This document shows, piece by piece, positions 16,347 through 28,551 of a stretch of 64,000 nt of DNA. The notes under the pieces were generated by a model. It saw only the letters and a program-made list of their open reading frames with translations, did no database searches and was not told where the DNA came from. Position 1 is the first letter of the stretch; each line of letters begins with the position of its first letter. Source of the DNA: Agrobacterium vitis (GTDB taxonomy: Bacteria > Pseudomonadota > Alphaproteobacteria > Rhizobiales > Rhizobiaceae); assembly GCF_014926405.1 (NCBI RefSeq), contig NZ_JACXXJ020000005.1, positions 811,001 to 875,000 on the forward strand. The letters run 5' to 3'. A program made the position numbers and the translations under genes.

Positions 16347-17750
16347 ATGGTGAGCGATTTGGACGCGCAGGGAACAAGCCGGATCGAGACGGTAATGGCG
16401 GCTATCCGCACGCGTATTTCCTCCCGAAGTCTGGCGACGGGCGCGCGACTGCCCTCTGTGCGCGGCTTTGCCAAGACCATGCAGGTTTCGGTATCCACAG
16501 TGGTGGAGGCTTACGAACGGTTGGCGGCGGAAGGGTTGATCCGCTCGCGGCCGGGTTCCGGGTTTTTCGTGGCAGCCCCCTTGGCACCGCTGTCCTTGAC
16601 CAATCTCGGACCTCGGCTGGAGCGGGAGATCGATCCGTTCTGGGTTTCTCGCCAATCGTTAGAGGCCGGTGGCGATCTGCTGAAACCGGGATGCGGCTGG
16701 CTGCCGCCTGATTGGTTGCCGCAGGCAGCTCTTCGCCGCGCCATGCGTATCCTTGGCCGTGCCGATGGTGCGGTGCTAACGGATTATGGTTCTCCGTTGG
16801 GTCTGCCGGGGCTTCGGCAATTGCTATCGCGGCGGATGGCCGATCATGGGCTGACGGTTGCGGCGGATGCGATCATGCTGACGGAATCGGGGACCCATGC
16901 CATTGATCTGGTCTGCCGGTTTTTTCTGGAGCCGGGCGATTGCGTTCTGGTCGATGATCCCTGCTATTTCAACTTTCATGCTCTACTGCGGGCGCACCGC
17001 GCCACCATCGTCAGCGTGCCTTATCTGGCGGATGGGCCGGATCTGGAGGCCTTCGCAGCCATTGTTGAGGCGCATAGGCCGCGGCTTTATATTACCAATT
17101 CGGGCGTGCATAATCCCACCGGCGCAAGCCTTTCGGCGGTGAATGCCCATCGTTTGCTGACACTTGCCGACCGGGCCGACCTGACCATCGTCGAAGATGA
17201 TATTTTTGCCGATTTCGAAGATGTCCCCTCGGCGCGGCTATCGGCTTTCGATGGATTGAACCGGGTGGTGCAGATCGGCAGTTTTTCTAAGACATTATCG
17301 GCTTCGGTGCGCTGCGGTTATATCGCCGCCCGGCGTGATTGGATCGAGGGTCTGACCGACTTGAAGATCGCCACGAGTTTTGGTGGCGGGCGGCTTTCCG
17401 CCGAGCTGGTGCTGGCCGTGCTGACGGATGGTGGCTATCGCAAACATCTTGAAGGGCTGAAAACCCGGCTGGCCGGAGCGCGCAGCTCCGTGGCGGCGGA
17501 GTTGTCGTCGCTTGGCTTCACGCCCTGGCTCCAGCCGAAGGCAGGCCTTTTTCTGTGGTGTCGAATGCCTGACGGGATCGAATCAGGCGCTCTGGCCCGC
17601 CATTGCCTTGACGATGGTGTCATCCTGGCACCCGGTAATGTCTTCAGCCTGTCGCAGAATGCGGGCCGGTTCATGCGTTTCAATGTGGCGCAAACCATGG
17701 ATGCGAGGGTTCTTGGCTCATTAAAGGCGGGTTTGCAGCAATTCCGGTGA
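16347..17750 (+). CDS. MocR-family (GntR-HTH plus aminotransferase fold) regulator
   Basis: ATG 16347 is chosen over the upstream TTG 16308 because it directly precedes the conserved N-terminal helix. Residues 10-75 are a winged-helix GntR domain (RLPSVRGFAKTMQVSVSTVVEAYERL). Residues 110-465 are a fold-type I aminotransferase domain with HNPTG near 258 and the PLP lysine at K315 in GSFSKT. MocR proteins sense PLP or amino-acid derivatives and regulate a neighbouring gene; here the divergent EamA exporter is the obvious target. Ligand unknown. Confidence 0.87.
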   Translation: MVSDLDAQGTSRIETVMAAIRTRISSRSLATGARLPSVRGFAKTMQVSVSTVVEAYERLAAEGLIRSRPGSGFFVAAPLAPLSLTNLGPRLEREIDPFWVSRQSLEAGGDLLKPGCGWLPPDWLPQAALRRAMRILGRADGAVLTDYGSPLGLPGLRQLLSRRMADHGLTVAADAIMLTESGTHAIDLVCRFFLEPGDCVLVDDPCYFNFHALLRAHRATIVSVPYLADGPDLEAFAAIVEAHRPRLYITNSGVHNPTGASLSAVNAHRLLTLADRADLTIVEDDIFADFEDVPSARLSAFDGLNRVVQIGSFSKTLSASVRCGYIAARRDWIEGLTDLKIATSFGGGRLSAELVLAVLTDGGYRKHLEGLKTRLAGARSSVAAELSSLGFTPWLQPKAGLFLWCRMPDGIESGALARHCLDDGVILAPGNVFSLSQNAGRFMRFNVAQTMDARVLGSLKAGLQQFR

Positions 17751-17830
17751 AGGGTACGGCGCGTTCAGAGCGCTGTCAGCAATGATCATCATAGGTGGTG
17801 TCAGAAGAAACCCAATCAGGAGTTTACATC

Positions 17831-18262
17831 ATGATGTTCAAGACCGGTCTTTACGCAGCCCTTATTGCAACGAGCCTGACGGCATCGGTGGCTTTCGCGG
17901 CTGAAACCCAGATCAAGGTCACCGAAACCGGTGAGGGTGGTGGCGCCATGGGGCTGAAGATGGAGCCTGCAACGGTTGCCGCTGGTCCGGCGGTGTTCCA
18001 CGTTCATAACGATGCCATGTCGGAAGACCATGAGATGATCGTGGTAAAGCTGGCGACGCCGGATGCCAAGATCCCGCTCGATACAGCCAAGCACCGCGTT
18101 GACGAAAAGAAGTTGAAGAGCCTTGGTGAAGTGTCGGATTTGAAGCCCGGCGCCGATGGCAAGCTTAAGGTGACGCTGAAGCCAGGCAGCTATCTGGTGT
18201 TTTGCAATATCAAGGGCCATTACGAGGCCGGTATGCAGGGCACCCTGACCGTTACGCCCTGA
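17831..18262 (+). CDS. Periplasmic cupredoxin-like copper protein
   Basis: AGGAG at 17818-17822 supports ATG 17831. A 23-residue signal peptide ends AFAA. The 120-residue mature domain has candidate type-1 copper ligands His67, Cys125, His130 and Met135 (FCNIKGHYEAGM), the azurin/plastocyanin spacing. It may carry electrons or bind copper in the periplasm. It stands alone between the MocR gene and a strong terminator. Confidence 0.85.
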   Translation: MMFKTGLYAALIATSLTASVAFAAETQIKVTETGEGGGAMGLKMEPATVAAGPAVFHVHNDAMSEDHEMIVVKLATPDAKIPLDTAKHRVDEKKLKSLGEVSDLKPGADGKLKVTLKPGSYLVFCNIKGHYEAGMQGTLTVTP

Positions 18263-18296
18263 TCGGCATCCGATAATTTGATTGCCTCTTAATGAT

Positions 18297-18321
18297 AAGC
18301 CCGCAGCGCTGCGGGCTTTTT
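18297..18321 (+). terminator. Rho-independent terminator of cupredoxin gene
   Basis: A perfect palindrome AAGCCCGCAG/CTGCGGGCTT with a two-base centre is followed by TTT, 35 bases beyond the cupredoxin stop. Confidence 0.88.
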
Positions 18322-18447
18322 CATGTCTGTGTCCTGGGCCGGTGCAGGGGCATGCTGTTTCATTTTGGAAGAGCTTTTCCCTTGAAGGCGCCAACCTTTT
18401 AGAAACTCTTAACGACGATAATGCCGCCATTCGATAAGGAGTTAAAC

Positions 18448-19269
18448 ATGGCGGCTAGAAAAGCAGCGGGAGGGGCAAGGCGCGGGGGCGCAAACAAACG
18501 CCGGTCATCCGGTGGGACGAGAGCAAAACGGACCGGGTCGGGCGGCAGCCTTTGGCCATGGTTTGGTGCGCTTGTCGTGGTGGTGGCCGGTGTTTCGGCC
18601 TATGACCACCGCAAGGAATTGCCGGGACTGATCGACAAGACGTTCGGAACAGGTGGCAAATATATCGCGCAATTGCAGGGCCATGCACCCCGCGAGACCA
18701 GTAGCCGCAGCGAGACTGGCCCGGTTCCGCCCGCAAGCGTTCCAACGCCGATGGCCCGCAGGCTTGATCCGACGCCACTGCCACCTGCCACGACGATGAT
18801 ACCGACAGCATCGATGATGCCGCGTTCAAGAGATGACAGTCCCTTGCCGCCCGCTACCACGCTGGTACCGGGACAGGTCGTTGCCTCGCTACAGCCGCGC
18901 GGGGTCGATAAGCAGCGGGTGTCCGGCAAGTTCTACTATTGCGGCACGAGTGGGCTCGACAATTGCGTTGTCGATGGCGACACATTCTGGGTCAACAAGA
19001 CCAAGATCCGGGTTGCCGATATCGATGCGCCGGAAACCGAACAGGCGAAATGCAAATCCGAGCGCGACCGGGGCTTTGCCGCCAAGGTCCGGTTGCGTGA
19101 TCTTCTCAGTGCCGGCAGTTTCGATCTTTCTCCCTTTGGCATGCGGGATGAAGACCAATATGGCCGGAAATTGCGCGTGGTGAGCCGCAATGGTCGTTCA
19201 CTCGGTGCGATGATGGTCGATGAGGGATTGGTCAGACCCTGGACCGGCCATCGCCAGCCCTGGTGCTGA
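18448..19269 (+). CDS. Membrane-anchored thermonuclease-like (SNase fold) protein
   Basis: AAGGAG six bases before ATG 18448 fixes the start. The basic N-terminus (about 30 residues) precedes one membrane helix (LWPWFGALVVVVAGVSAY, about 35-52) and a Pro-rich linker to about residue 150. The C-terminal SNase domain has VVDGDTFWV, KIRVADIDAPET, RDRGFAAKVRLRDLL and YGRKLRVV, covering the Asp, Arg and Glu region of staphylococcal nuclease. It probably cuts nucleic acids in the periplasm. The very Arg/Lys-rich cytoplasmic tail may bind DNA. Activity is inferred. Confidence 0.85.
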   Translation: MAARKAAGGARRGGANKRRSSGGTRAKRTGSGGSLWPWFGALVVVVAGVSAYDHRKELPGLIDKTFGTGGKYIAQLQGHAPRETSSRSETGPVPPASVPTPMARRLDPTPLPPATTMIPTASMMPRSRDDSPLPPATTLVPGQVVASLQPRGVDKQRVSGKFYYCGTSGLDNCVVDGDTFWVNKTKIRVADIDAPETEQAKCKSERDRGFAAKVRLRDLLSAGSFDLSPFGMRDEDQYGRKLRVVSRNGRSLGAMMVDEGLVRPWTGHRQPWC

Positions 19270-19273
19270 GAGA

Positions 19274-19319
19274 GTTTGCCTTAGGAAAAGTGGAACCCGG
19301 CTTTCCCGAAAAGACAAAC
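19274..19319. repeat. Rhizobial palindromic intergenic repeat, copy A
   Basis: An imperfect palindrome with GTTTG/CAAAC outer arms and GGAAAAG/CTTTCC inner arms starts just after the thermonuclease stop. It shares the GAAAAG-CAAACGA block with the copy at 60868, suggesting a dispersed extragenic family. The region 19270-19651 otherwise holds the terminator below and no gene that I can support. Confidence 0.5.
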
Positions 19320-19331
19320 GAAAAAAGCTAA

Positions 19332-19379
19332 GAGTGTGTCTGGTTCAATCTGAACCTGACACACTCCGGATGTTTTTTC
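19332..19379 (+). terminator. Long-stem terminator after thermonuclease gene
   Basis: GAGTGTGTCTGGTTCA pairs with TGAACCTGACACACTC with one mismatch over 16 pairs around a three-base loop. CGGATG and a run of six T follow. Confidence 0.8.
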
Positions 19380-19651
19380 TGTGCCGTTTTGAGGGATGCA
19401 CGCCTATGTTGTGCCATTTCGTGTCGCACGCCTCCAAAACTTGCCAGTCTTGCCACTTTTGCGCCATCTGCACGACATCAGATCGTAACACCTTGGCTTT
19501 ATGCTTTCCTCCATAAGCAGAGAATAAAAAACTTTTGGAACTCATGGAGCAAAATCCGGTTTGCGGCGTTCCTAATTGTTTGCTGACTTCAAAGAAGCCT
19601 AAGGCAAAGATTGCGCGGCACGCACAGCACGGACAAAGGGAGAAAAGACCA

Positions 19652-19876
19652 GTGACCTACGATATGACTGACCTGACCATGTCCGAAGTTCTCAAGGACC
19701 CAATGATCCGTCAGCTCTTGCGGGCAGACGGAGTATCCCTCAGTGCTTTTGCCGTCCTGCTGGACGATGCAGCCCGCCAGCGTAATCTGGCCTTGCGTTG
19801 CCGCAAAGCTGGCGTTCCGGCAGCCCATGTGATCGACAGTCTTTCCCATGTGCAGGGACCAGCCGACTGCCTGTAA
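19652..19876 (+). CDS. Small conserved-looking hypothetical protein
   Basis: AAAGGGAG upstream points to GTG 19652 (74 residues); ATG 19664 is an alternative. The product starts with DLTMSEVLKDPMIRQLLRADGVSLSAFAVLLDDAAR, a short helical pattern I associate with small rhizobial proteins of unknown function. It has no signal peptide or membrane segment. The C-terminus after residue 60 looks unstructured. Confidence 0.6.
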   Translation: MTYDMTDLTMSEVLKDPMIRQLLRADGVSLSAFAVLLDDAARQRNLALRCRKAGVPAAHVIDSLSHVQGPADCL

Positions 19877-20015
19877 CGTTTGACGTAATCTGTGCCAGCA
19901 GCCCCATTTTCAATGGCCGCTGTTATTCTGCCGCGATGACCACGCAAGGCTCGCGGCAGTTTCGTCTTCTACCACGATTCATGGTCCGAAGTTGAGGCGA
20001 GCGTAAGGGTTGGCA

Positions 20016-20501
20016 ATGAAGATAGCTCGGTTGTTTTTGGCGCTGTCCGTGGCTGCAATTGGTTCTGCGACAGTTGTCCATGCCGCAGGTGCCAAGGAAA
20101 CGGCCCAGCCGCAGTTTGCGTCGGTCAAGGGGCGATGCCTGCGGGTTTCCATTGGCGATCAGGATCTGACCAAGGCCTGCTCTTCCGAAATTGGCCGCAG
20201 CCTGCATAGCGATGGCCGCTCCGGCCTTTATTTCTTCATGGGCACTACGCATATCATTACCTTTACCGGCGTCCCCTCCAAGGAAAAGCCGCGCGACAAG
20301 GGCCAGATTGAGACGCTCAAGCTGGACGAAGTCATCCTCAATGATGGAAGCACCAAGAGCGGCTTGCAGCGGATCGCTGCCAATGGCGCCTGCAATACCA
20401 GCCAGATCAATAATGATCGTTTCTTGGTGGCTTGCACCGGCACGCTGCAAAAAGGCACGAAATTCGCGGCCAGTTTTGAAATCGACAAATCGCTGAAATA
20501 G
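20016..20501 (+). CDS. Secreted hypothetical protein
   Basis: ATG 20016 follows AAGGG. A signal peptide ends VVHAAGA around residue 25. The mature part of about 135 residues has four Cys (two near CLRVS/CSSEIG, two near ACNTS/ACTGT), likely two periplasmic disulfides. I recognise no family. The stop codon runs directly into a palindromic intergenic repeat. Confidence 0.65.
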   Translation: MKIARLFLALSVAAIGSATVVHAAGAKETAQPQFASVKGRCLRVSIGDQDLTKACSSEIGRSLHSDGRSGLYFFMGTTHIITFTGVPSKEKPRDKGQIETLKLDEVILNDGSTKSGLQRIAANGACNTSQINNDRFLVACTGTLQKGTKFAASFEIDKSLK

Positions 20502-20502
20502 A

Positions 20503-20546
20503 GCATTTCCAGGAAAAGTGTGAAGCGGTTTTCCGTCCAGAAATGC
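20503..20546. repeat. Rhizobial intergenic palindrome (RIME-like)
   Basis: GCATTTC/GAAATGC outer arms and GGAAAA/TTTTCC inner arms form a bulged hairpin. The sequence is of the kind dispersed widely between rhizobial genes (RIME-like elements). It starts inside the preceding gene's stop codon. Confidence 0.65.
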
Positions 20547-20563
20547 GTAAATGTTTCAGATAA

Positions 20564-20586
20564 CCCGCCTTCGGGTTGAAGGCGGG
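20564..20586. terminator. Shared hairpin between convergent genes
   Basis: A perfect nine-pair stem CCCGCCTTC/GAAGGCGGG with a five-base loop lies between two convergent genes. U-tracts are weak on both sides, so a bidirectional or factor-assisted terminator is likely. Confidence 0.6.
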
Positions 20587-20614
20587 CTTGCAACAGGTGC
20601 TTGTCGCTCTTGAA

Positions 20615-21871
20615 TTACACGTCCAGCGGATATTCCTGGATAACCTTGGTCAGGCTGCCTTCGGCTGGAAACAGCGGAATAAGGCAGGCTTGAAGGGCGT
20701 GATAGATGTCACCCTTGCCCGGAAACAGGCTGTTTGATGGCACAAGGTCTTCCGTCATTTCTTCGTGCCAGCCACCGAATTGCTTGTCGATGGTGTTGTT
20801 GGCGATGAAATTCCAGATCTTGCGGTAGTTTTCCTCGTTCAGGTCGCGGCCCTGGTGCTGGTTGAGGTAATGGGCAGCGCCTGCGGCCTCGCAAAGCGGC
20901 CACCACAGTTTGAAGGTTTTGGCGGGGACATTGTCCCAATCCAGCGTGTAGTAAAAGCCGCCTTTCTTGCGGTCCCAGCCCAGCAGCATCGATTGGTAGA
21001 ACAAGCCGCTTGCCGCTTCCGGCATCCAGTCATGCTGCTTGCCGGTCAGCACCCAGAGCTGCAACACCAGGCGCGCCCATTCCAGCCAATGGCCGGGTGT
21101 GGTGCCAGCGGGGCGGAACATTTCATTAGGGTGATAGTAATTGCGGTCCACCACCCATTCCTCATCGAAATGTTCGGCAACGCGGAAGGCTTCTTCGCGG
21201 GCGCGGCGGTTGATGATCAGATCGGCGATCCGGGTGGCCTTGTCGAGATAATGCTGCTCGCCGGTCGCCTCGAAGGCGGCCATCAGCGCTTCGGTGAGAT
21301 GCATGTTGGAATTCTGGCCGCGATAGCCGGCGACCGGCTGCCAGTCCTCCGAGAATTCCTCGGCAATGGCGCCGTGGCGCTCCTCCCAGAATTTGGTCTC
21401 CAGCACCTCGGTAATGTCTTCCAACATCCGGTCGGCCAGCGGATGGCCGACGGTTTTGGCCGAAGAGGCGGCCAGCAGCACGAAAGCATGGCCATAGCCC
21501 TGCTTGGAGCCATCGGCGACGCCATCGTCGTTCAATTGCCAGACATAGCCGCCGTTCTTTTCATCACGGTGTTTGCGCCACAGATAACGCATGCCGTGGT
21601 CCACCACATCGGCAGCGCCGGGACGGCCCAGCAGATCGCCGATCGCATAGCAATGCACCATGCGGGCGCTGGCGTGGATGCCGCGCACCGGATTGTCTGT
21701 CGTCAATGGTGTGCCGTCGCGGGCAAGATCGTAGAAGCCGCCCTTGGGGTTGATCGCAGCGGTTTGGAAAAAATCAAACAGGCCATCGGCCTGATCCAGC
21801 AGCCATTTGCGATGGTAAGGCCGTCCGCTCCATTGGTCAGCTAGCGGTTTTCCTTGATTGACGTTCGACAT
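20615..21871 (-). CDS. AGE-family sugar epimerase/isomerase
   Basis: GGAGG before ATG 21871 sets the start, giving 418 residues, normal for the (alpha/alpha)6-barrel N-acylglucosamine 2-epimerase superfamily. Landmarks include [49 protein letters not shown] and [11 protein letters not shown], supplying the paired catalytic His residues. Members interconvert GlcNAc/ManNAc, mannose/fructose or related sugars. Mannose isomerase-type activity is plausible but cannot be decided here. The gene is divergent from metH. Confidence 0.85.
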   Translation of the reverse strand: MSNVNQGKPLADQWSGRPYHRKWLLDQADGLFDFFQTAAINPKGGFYDLARDGTPLTTDNPVRGIHASARMVHCYAIGDLLGRPGAADVVDHGMRYLWRKHRDEKNGGYVWQLNDDGVADGSKQGYGHAFVLLAASSAKTVGHPLADRMLEDITEVLETKFWEERHGAIAEEFSEDWQPVAGYRGQNSNMHLTEALMAAFEATGEQHYLDKATRIADLIINRRAREEAFRVAEHFDEEWVVDRNYYHPNEMFRPAGTTPGHWLEWARLVLQLWVLTGKQHDWMPEAASGLFYQSMLLGWDRKKGGFYYTLDWDNVPAKTFKLWWPLCEAAGAAHYLNQHQGRDLNEENYRKIWNFIANNTIDKQFGGWHEEMTEDLVPSNSLFPGKGDIYHALQACLIPLFPAEGSLTKVIQEYPLDV

Positions 21872-22070
21872 ATCATCCTCCACGCGGTACAAAATCGCCC
21901 GTGTCTATACTGCATAATGGACGAAATCGAAATCGATTTAAGGAGAAAATTATCCAGCAGCCATAGAGTGTTACCGCTCCGTTCACCCTTTATGATAGAC
22001 TGTGCCGCGATGCGTTTGGAAGGCACGGTGCCGGCTGAACGGCGCGATCTAATGGTGTGGTCGTATATTG

Positions 22071-22090
22071 ACATAAACATATCTTTATGT
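22071..22090. promoter_or_regulatory. SahR-type operator upstream of metH
   Basis: ACATAAACATATCTTTATGT has perfect seven-base arms (ACATAAA/TTTATGT). Its reverse complement differs at one of 20 positions from the site at 61048, in front of the ArsR-methyltransferase/metF operon. It lies 39 bases before the metH start codon, where a repressor would block transcription. Sequence identity is seen; the binding protein is inferred. Confidence 0.75.
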
Positions 22091-22129
22091 GATTGGGTAC
22101 GTAACCCTGGGAACGGAAGGAAGTCGCTC

Positions 22130-25903
<3,774 letters not shown>

Positions 25904-25982
25904 CGTCTCAAGGCGTATCGGTTGTTGTGCTGCATCAAAGCGATATGATTTGGCATAGCAACCTTTAGCCTTGGAGGTCACG

Positions 25983-26555
25983 ATGACGCTGCTTGCAACG
26001 TATCTTCCAAACTATAGCTTCCGGGAAGTGCACTCCTGCGTGATTTCAGCATCGACGGATACGGTCATTAGCGCAGCGGCAGACTATTCACCGGAGGCTG
26101 ACCCAATATTTCGAAAGATGATTGGTCTTCGGGAATTACCTACGCGCTTTGCCAGCTTTCTGAGAGGGAAGCAGTCGCAACTGCCGCCACCCTTCGGTAT
26201 GCACAATTTTACGCTGCTGGAACGGCGCGATGGTGCCGAACTGACCTATGGTCTGGTTGGTCGGTTCTGGCGGCCTGATTTTGGTCTTGTTCCTATCAAA
26301 GATGGAAGCGCGTTTCTCCGTTTTGATACGCCGGGCGTGGCAAAGCTCGCCCTGGGTTTTTCGGCTGCTCGCCAAGCGGATGGCACGACCCGCCTTGTCA
26401 CGGAAACCCGCGTATTCTGCCCGGATCGCGCCTGCTGGCTGAAATTCGCACCCTATTGGTATGTGATCCGTCCTGTGAGCGGCCTTATCCGGGGTCGGAT
26501 ATTGGCTGCGATGAAGCGAGCGAGCGAAAGTGTCCCTCCATCCGTTATCGTCTAA
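25983..26555 (+). CDS. Hypothetical protein, SRPBCC-like
   Basis: GGAGGT four bases before ATG 25983 sets the start; 190 residues. Its pattern (N-terminal YSFREVHSCVISA strand, helix, FTLLERRDGAELTYGLVGRFWRP strands, final KFAPYWYVIRPVSGLIRGRILAAMKRA helix) suggests a helix-grip fold with a long C-terminal helix, as in SRPBCC proteins. No signal peptide. It lies 80 bases after metH on the same strand but with its own strong ribosome-binding site. Function unknown. Confidence 0.6.
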   Translation: MTLLATYLPNYSFREVHSCVISASTDTVISAAADYSPEADPIFRKMIGLRELPTRFASFLRGKQSQLPPPFGMHNFTLLERRDGAELTYGLVGRFWRPDFGLVPIKDGSAFLRFDTPGVAKLALGFSAARQADGTTRLVTETRVFCPDRACWLKFAPYWYVIRPVSGLIRGRILAAMKRASESVPPSVIV

Positions 26556-26663
26556 GATTCTGATTTTGCGTATAAAATTCGCACAATGGCGTAGGTCGAT
26601 GGGAGCCACATAGGCTGCTTATTGCGGCCTATGATATTTTCTCCCGCTCTATTTCCGTCTTCT

Positions 26664-27479
26664 TCATCCTATTGAAATTGCAGGTTCGGCTTGGTAGGCG
26701 CGGTGGAGCAGCTCCGTTAACGTGCTGGTCTCTGTGAAATTCGTAGTCTCTATGCTGCTGATCGCAATGCCGGGTGTCCATGAATTCATCAGGGCGGCGC
26801 TTGTCATGTTTTTAAGGTCTTCCAGCCTGACCTCCTGTTGCCGCTGAGGAATGCCCAGTTTTTCCAACTGACGGCGAATGATGCCCATTGTTACGCCATG
26901 CAACATATCGGCGCGGGGCCAGACAACGGCTTCACCATCCCAAAACACCAGATTCCAGATTGTTGCCTCACTCAGCCGACCTTTTGTATCCAGAAAAGCA
27001 GCATCGTCAAAGCCACGTTCAACGGCTTTGCGCAGGTAATATGTTTTGGTAGATTCGCCAACATGCTTAATCGAGGCGAGAGGGCGTTCATGAAGAACGA
27101 CATCCAGTCGCAAAGGTCCTGCTGGGCCATTCGAGGGGCGGGCTGTGCGCACCAGAATGGCGAGATTGTCTGGTGCAGCAGGAACTGTGAATTCACCGCT
27201 GCGGGAGAATATCGTTGCGGTGAGTGACAGATCATTTGGCGCTCCATTGAGCACTGTGCGCAAATGGGCGCGGACCTGCTCATCGGGCAGTGCCATTCCG
27301 AACATTGCAAGAGATGCCAGACGCAGGCGTTCCAGATGCAGGTCAAGTCCTCGCACGCGCCCTTGCCGCACTTGCATGGCGGTGAAATGCGCAAAGCCTG
27401 AGAAGGCGAGTGGGGCGAGATCGTCCGCCGATACGGCGTGGCCATTGAGCGTGGTCTTGCAAGGAAAACAATCGGACAT
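26664..27479 (-). CDS. Class IV aminotransferase family protein
   Basis: AGGAGC precedes ATG 27479; 271 residues. Fold-type IV PLP signatures are present: HLERLRLASLAMFG in the N-domain, KHVGESTKTYYLRK with the candidate PLP lysine, and GRLSEATIWNLVFWDG with the conserved SE.T.WN. Relatives include branched-chain and D-amino-acid aminotransferases and aminodeoxychorismate lyase; the substrate is undecided. A MerR regulator is divergent, and the spacer contains a MerR-style promoter reading into this gene. Confidence 0.82.
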   Translation of the reverse strand: MSDCFPCKTTLNGHAVSADDLAPLAFSGFAHFTAMQVRQGRVRGLDLHLERLRLASLAMFGMALPDEQVRAHLRTVLNGAPNDLSLTATIFSRSGEFTVPAAPDNLAILVRTARPSNGPAGPLRLDVVLHERPLASIKHVGESTKTYYLRKAVERGFDDAAFLDTKGRLSEATIWNLVFWDGEAVVWPRADMLHGVTMGIIRRQLEKLGIPQRQQEVRLEDLKNMTSAALMNSWTPGIAISSIETTNFTETSTLTELLHRAYQAEPAISIG

Positions 27480-27517
27480 GGTGTTGCTCCTGTGTGGGTT
27501 CACATTGGTGAGCATTG

Positions 27518-27549
27518 GCTCTACACTGTGACAGCACTGTCAGGGTCAA
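27518..27549 (-). promoter_or_regulatory. MerR-type promoter/operator with 20-bp spacer
   Basis: On the minus strand TTGACC (27544-27549) and TAGAGC (27518-27523) are separated by 20 bases, overlong for sigma70 but typical of MerR-activated promoters. The spacer contains the dyad TGACAG-N2-CTGTCA. It reads toward the aminotransferase gene, with the divergent MerR gene starting nine bases to its right. Confidence 0.7.
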
Positions 27550-27557
27550 GAGGATTT

Positions 27558-27938
27558 ATGAGAATTGGCGAATTTGCCCGGCAGACGGGCACGAGCATAC
27601 GCATGCTGCGTTATTACGAGGCGGAAGGGTTGTTGACACCCACACGAACGGCCAGCGGATATCGCGACTATGGGCAAGCGGAGAAAAATGTTATCGAGCG
27701 CATCAAGCTGCTTGGGGCTGCCGGCATGACGCTTCCTGTGATTTTGCAGTTTTTGCCATGCGCCCTTGATGCCCGCGCTGAGTTTGAGCCTTGCGACGAG
27801 CTTCGGTCAATCCTGCGCCAGCATGTTGCGCTTGTTGACCAGCGTGTCGATAAGCTGGTGCAAAGCCGTACATTGCTCTCGGAGCTTTTGACCACGCTGG
27901 ATGAGCAGGACCCAAATCTGGTTGAAACCCAAGCTTGA
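27558..27938 (+). CDS. MerR-family transcriptional regulator
   Basis: AGAGG precedes ATG 27558; 126 residues. Residues 1-70 are the MerR winged HTH (MRIGEFARQTGTSIRMLRYYEAEGLL). A dimerisation helix ends in the coiled region HVALVDQRVDKLVQS. Two Cys flank an acidic loop (FLPC, then FEPC), but the SoxR iron-sulfur cluster motif is absent, so it could sense a metal, thiol or small molecule. It probably activates the divergent aminotransferase through the 20-bp-spacer promoter. Confidence 0.87.
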   Translation: MRIGEFARQTGTSIRMLRYYEAEGLLTPTRTASGYRDYGQAEKNVIERIKLLGAAGMTLPVILQFLPCALDARAEFEPCDELRSILRQHVALVDQRVDKLVQSRTLLSELLTTLDEQDPNLVETQA

Positions 27939-28024
27939 TTTGATCTTGCCGTATGGTTGCAGCTTGGCTCCAAAGGTAGAAGCAGTATTGTTGTGTCCCT
28001 GTGATATTTGGAGAACAGTTGACA

Positions 28025-28507
28025 ATGTTAATCAGACCTTCGACCTCTCTTGATGCACAAGGGATGAGCGATGCCCTGAACGAGATTTTTGCAGCAGGCT
28101 TGCGCAAAAGTGCTGGTGATCCGCAATTGGTGCTGGCGAACTATATTGAGCACAAGGACCGTATCGAGTGCTCAGTCGCGCAGGATGATGAGGGCCGTAT
28201 TTTCGGCTTTCAGTCACTACGATTTGCGACTGTGGATAATCCTTATGGCACGCCAGTGGGGTGGGGCATTATCGGTACGCATATCAGTCCGCTTGCGGCC
28301 AGAAGAGGCATTGGTTCGGCCCTGTTCCGCGCAACATTGCAGGCCGCAAAGAGTTTTTCGCTGGATAATATTGAAGCCGCGATCGGTGCCGATAACGAAG
28401 CAGGCTTGGCTTACTATGAGGCAATGGGTTTTCGGACCTATCGCTCTTCAGAAGTGACGATTTGCAAGGTGTATCGTATCGAGGCTGATGCGCATAAGCC
28501 TGTTTGA
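28025..28507 (+). CDS. GNAT-family N-acetyltransferase
   Basis: ATG 28025 with upstream GGAG; 160 residues. The GNAT core includes RIFGFQSLRFA (beta-4), ISPLAARRGIGSALF (pyrophosphate-binding motif A) and EAAIGADNEAGLAYYEAMGFRTY (motif B). It transfers an acetyl group from acetyl-CoA to an amine of unknown identity, like phosphinothricin-acetyltransferase-type members. Stand-alone gene. Confidence 0.82.
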   Translation: MLIRPSTSLDAQGMSDALNEIFAAGLRKSAGDPQLVLANYIEHKDRIECSVAQDDEGRIFGFQSLRFATVDNPYGTPVGWGIIGTHISPLAARRGIGSALFRATLQAAKSFSLDNIEAAIGADNEAGLAYYEAMGFRTYRSSEVTICKVYRIEADAHKPV

Positions 28508-28551
28508 GGGTGCATTTCTGCGATGGGGTGGATCGCAGAAATGCTTTTATG

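Noticed and set aside
20765..21844. 359-codon frame opposite the AGE-family gene
   Set aside because: The minus-strand protein has a complete family pattern and a ribosome-binding site; this frame has neither.
21893..22129. Cobalamin or SAM-II riboswitch before metH
   Set aside because: No B12-box-like or SAM-II core was seen; the SahR-type palindrome explains control better.
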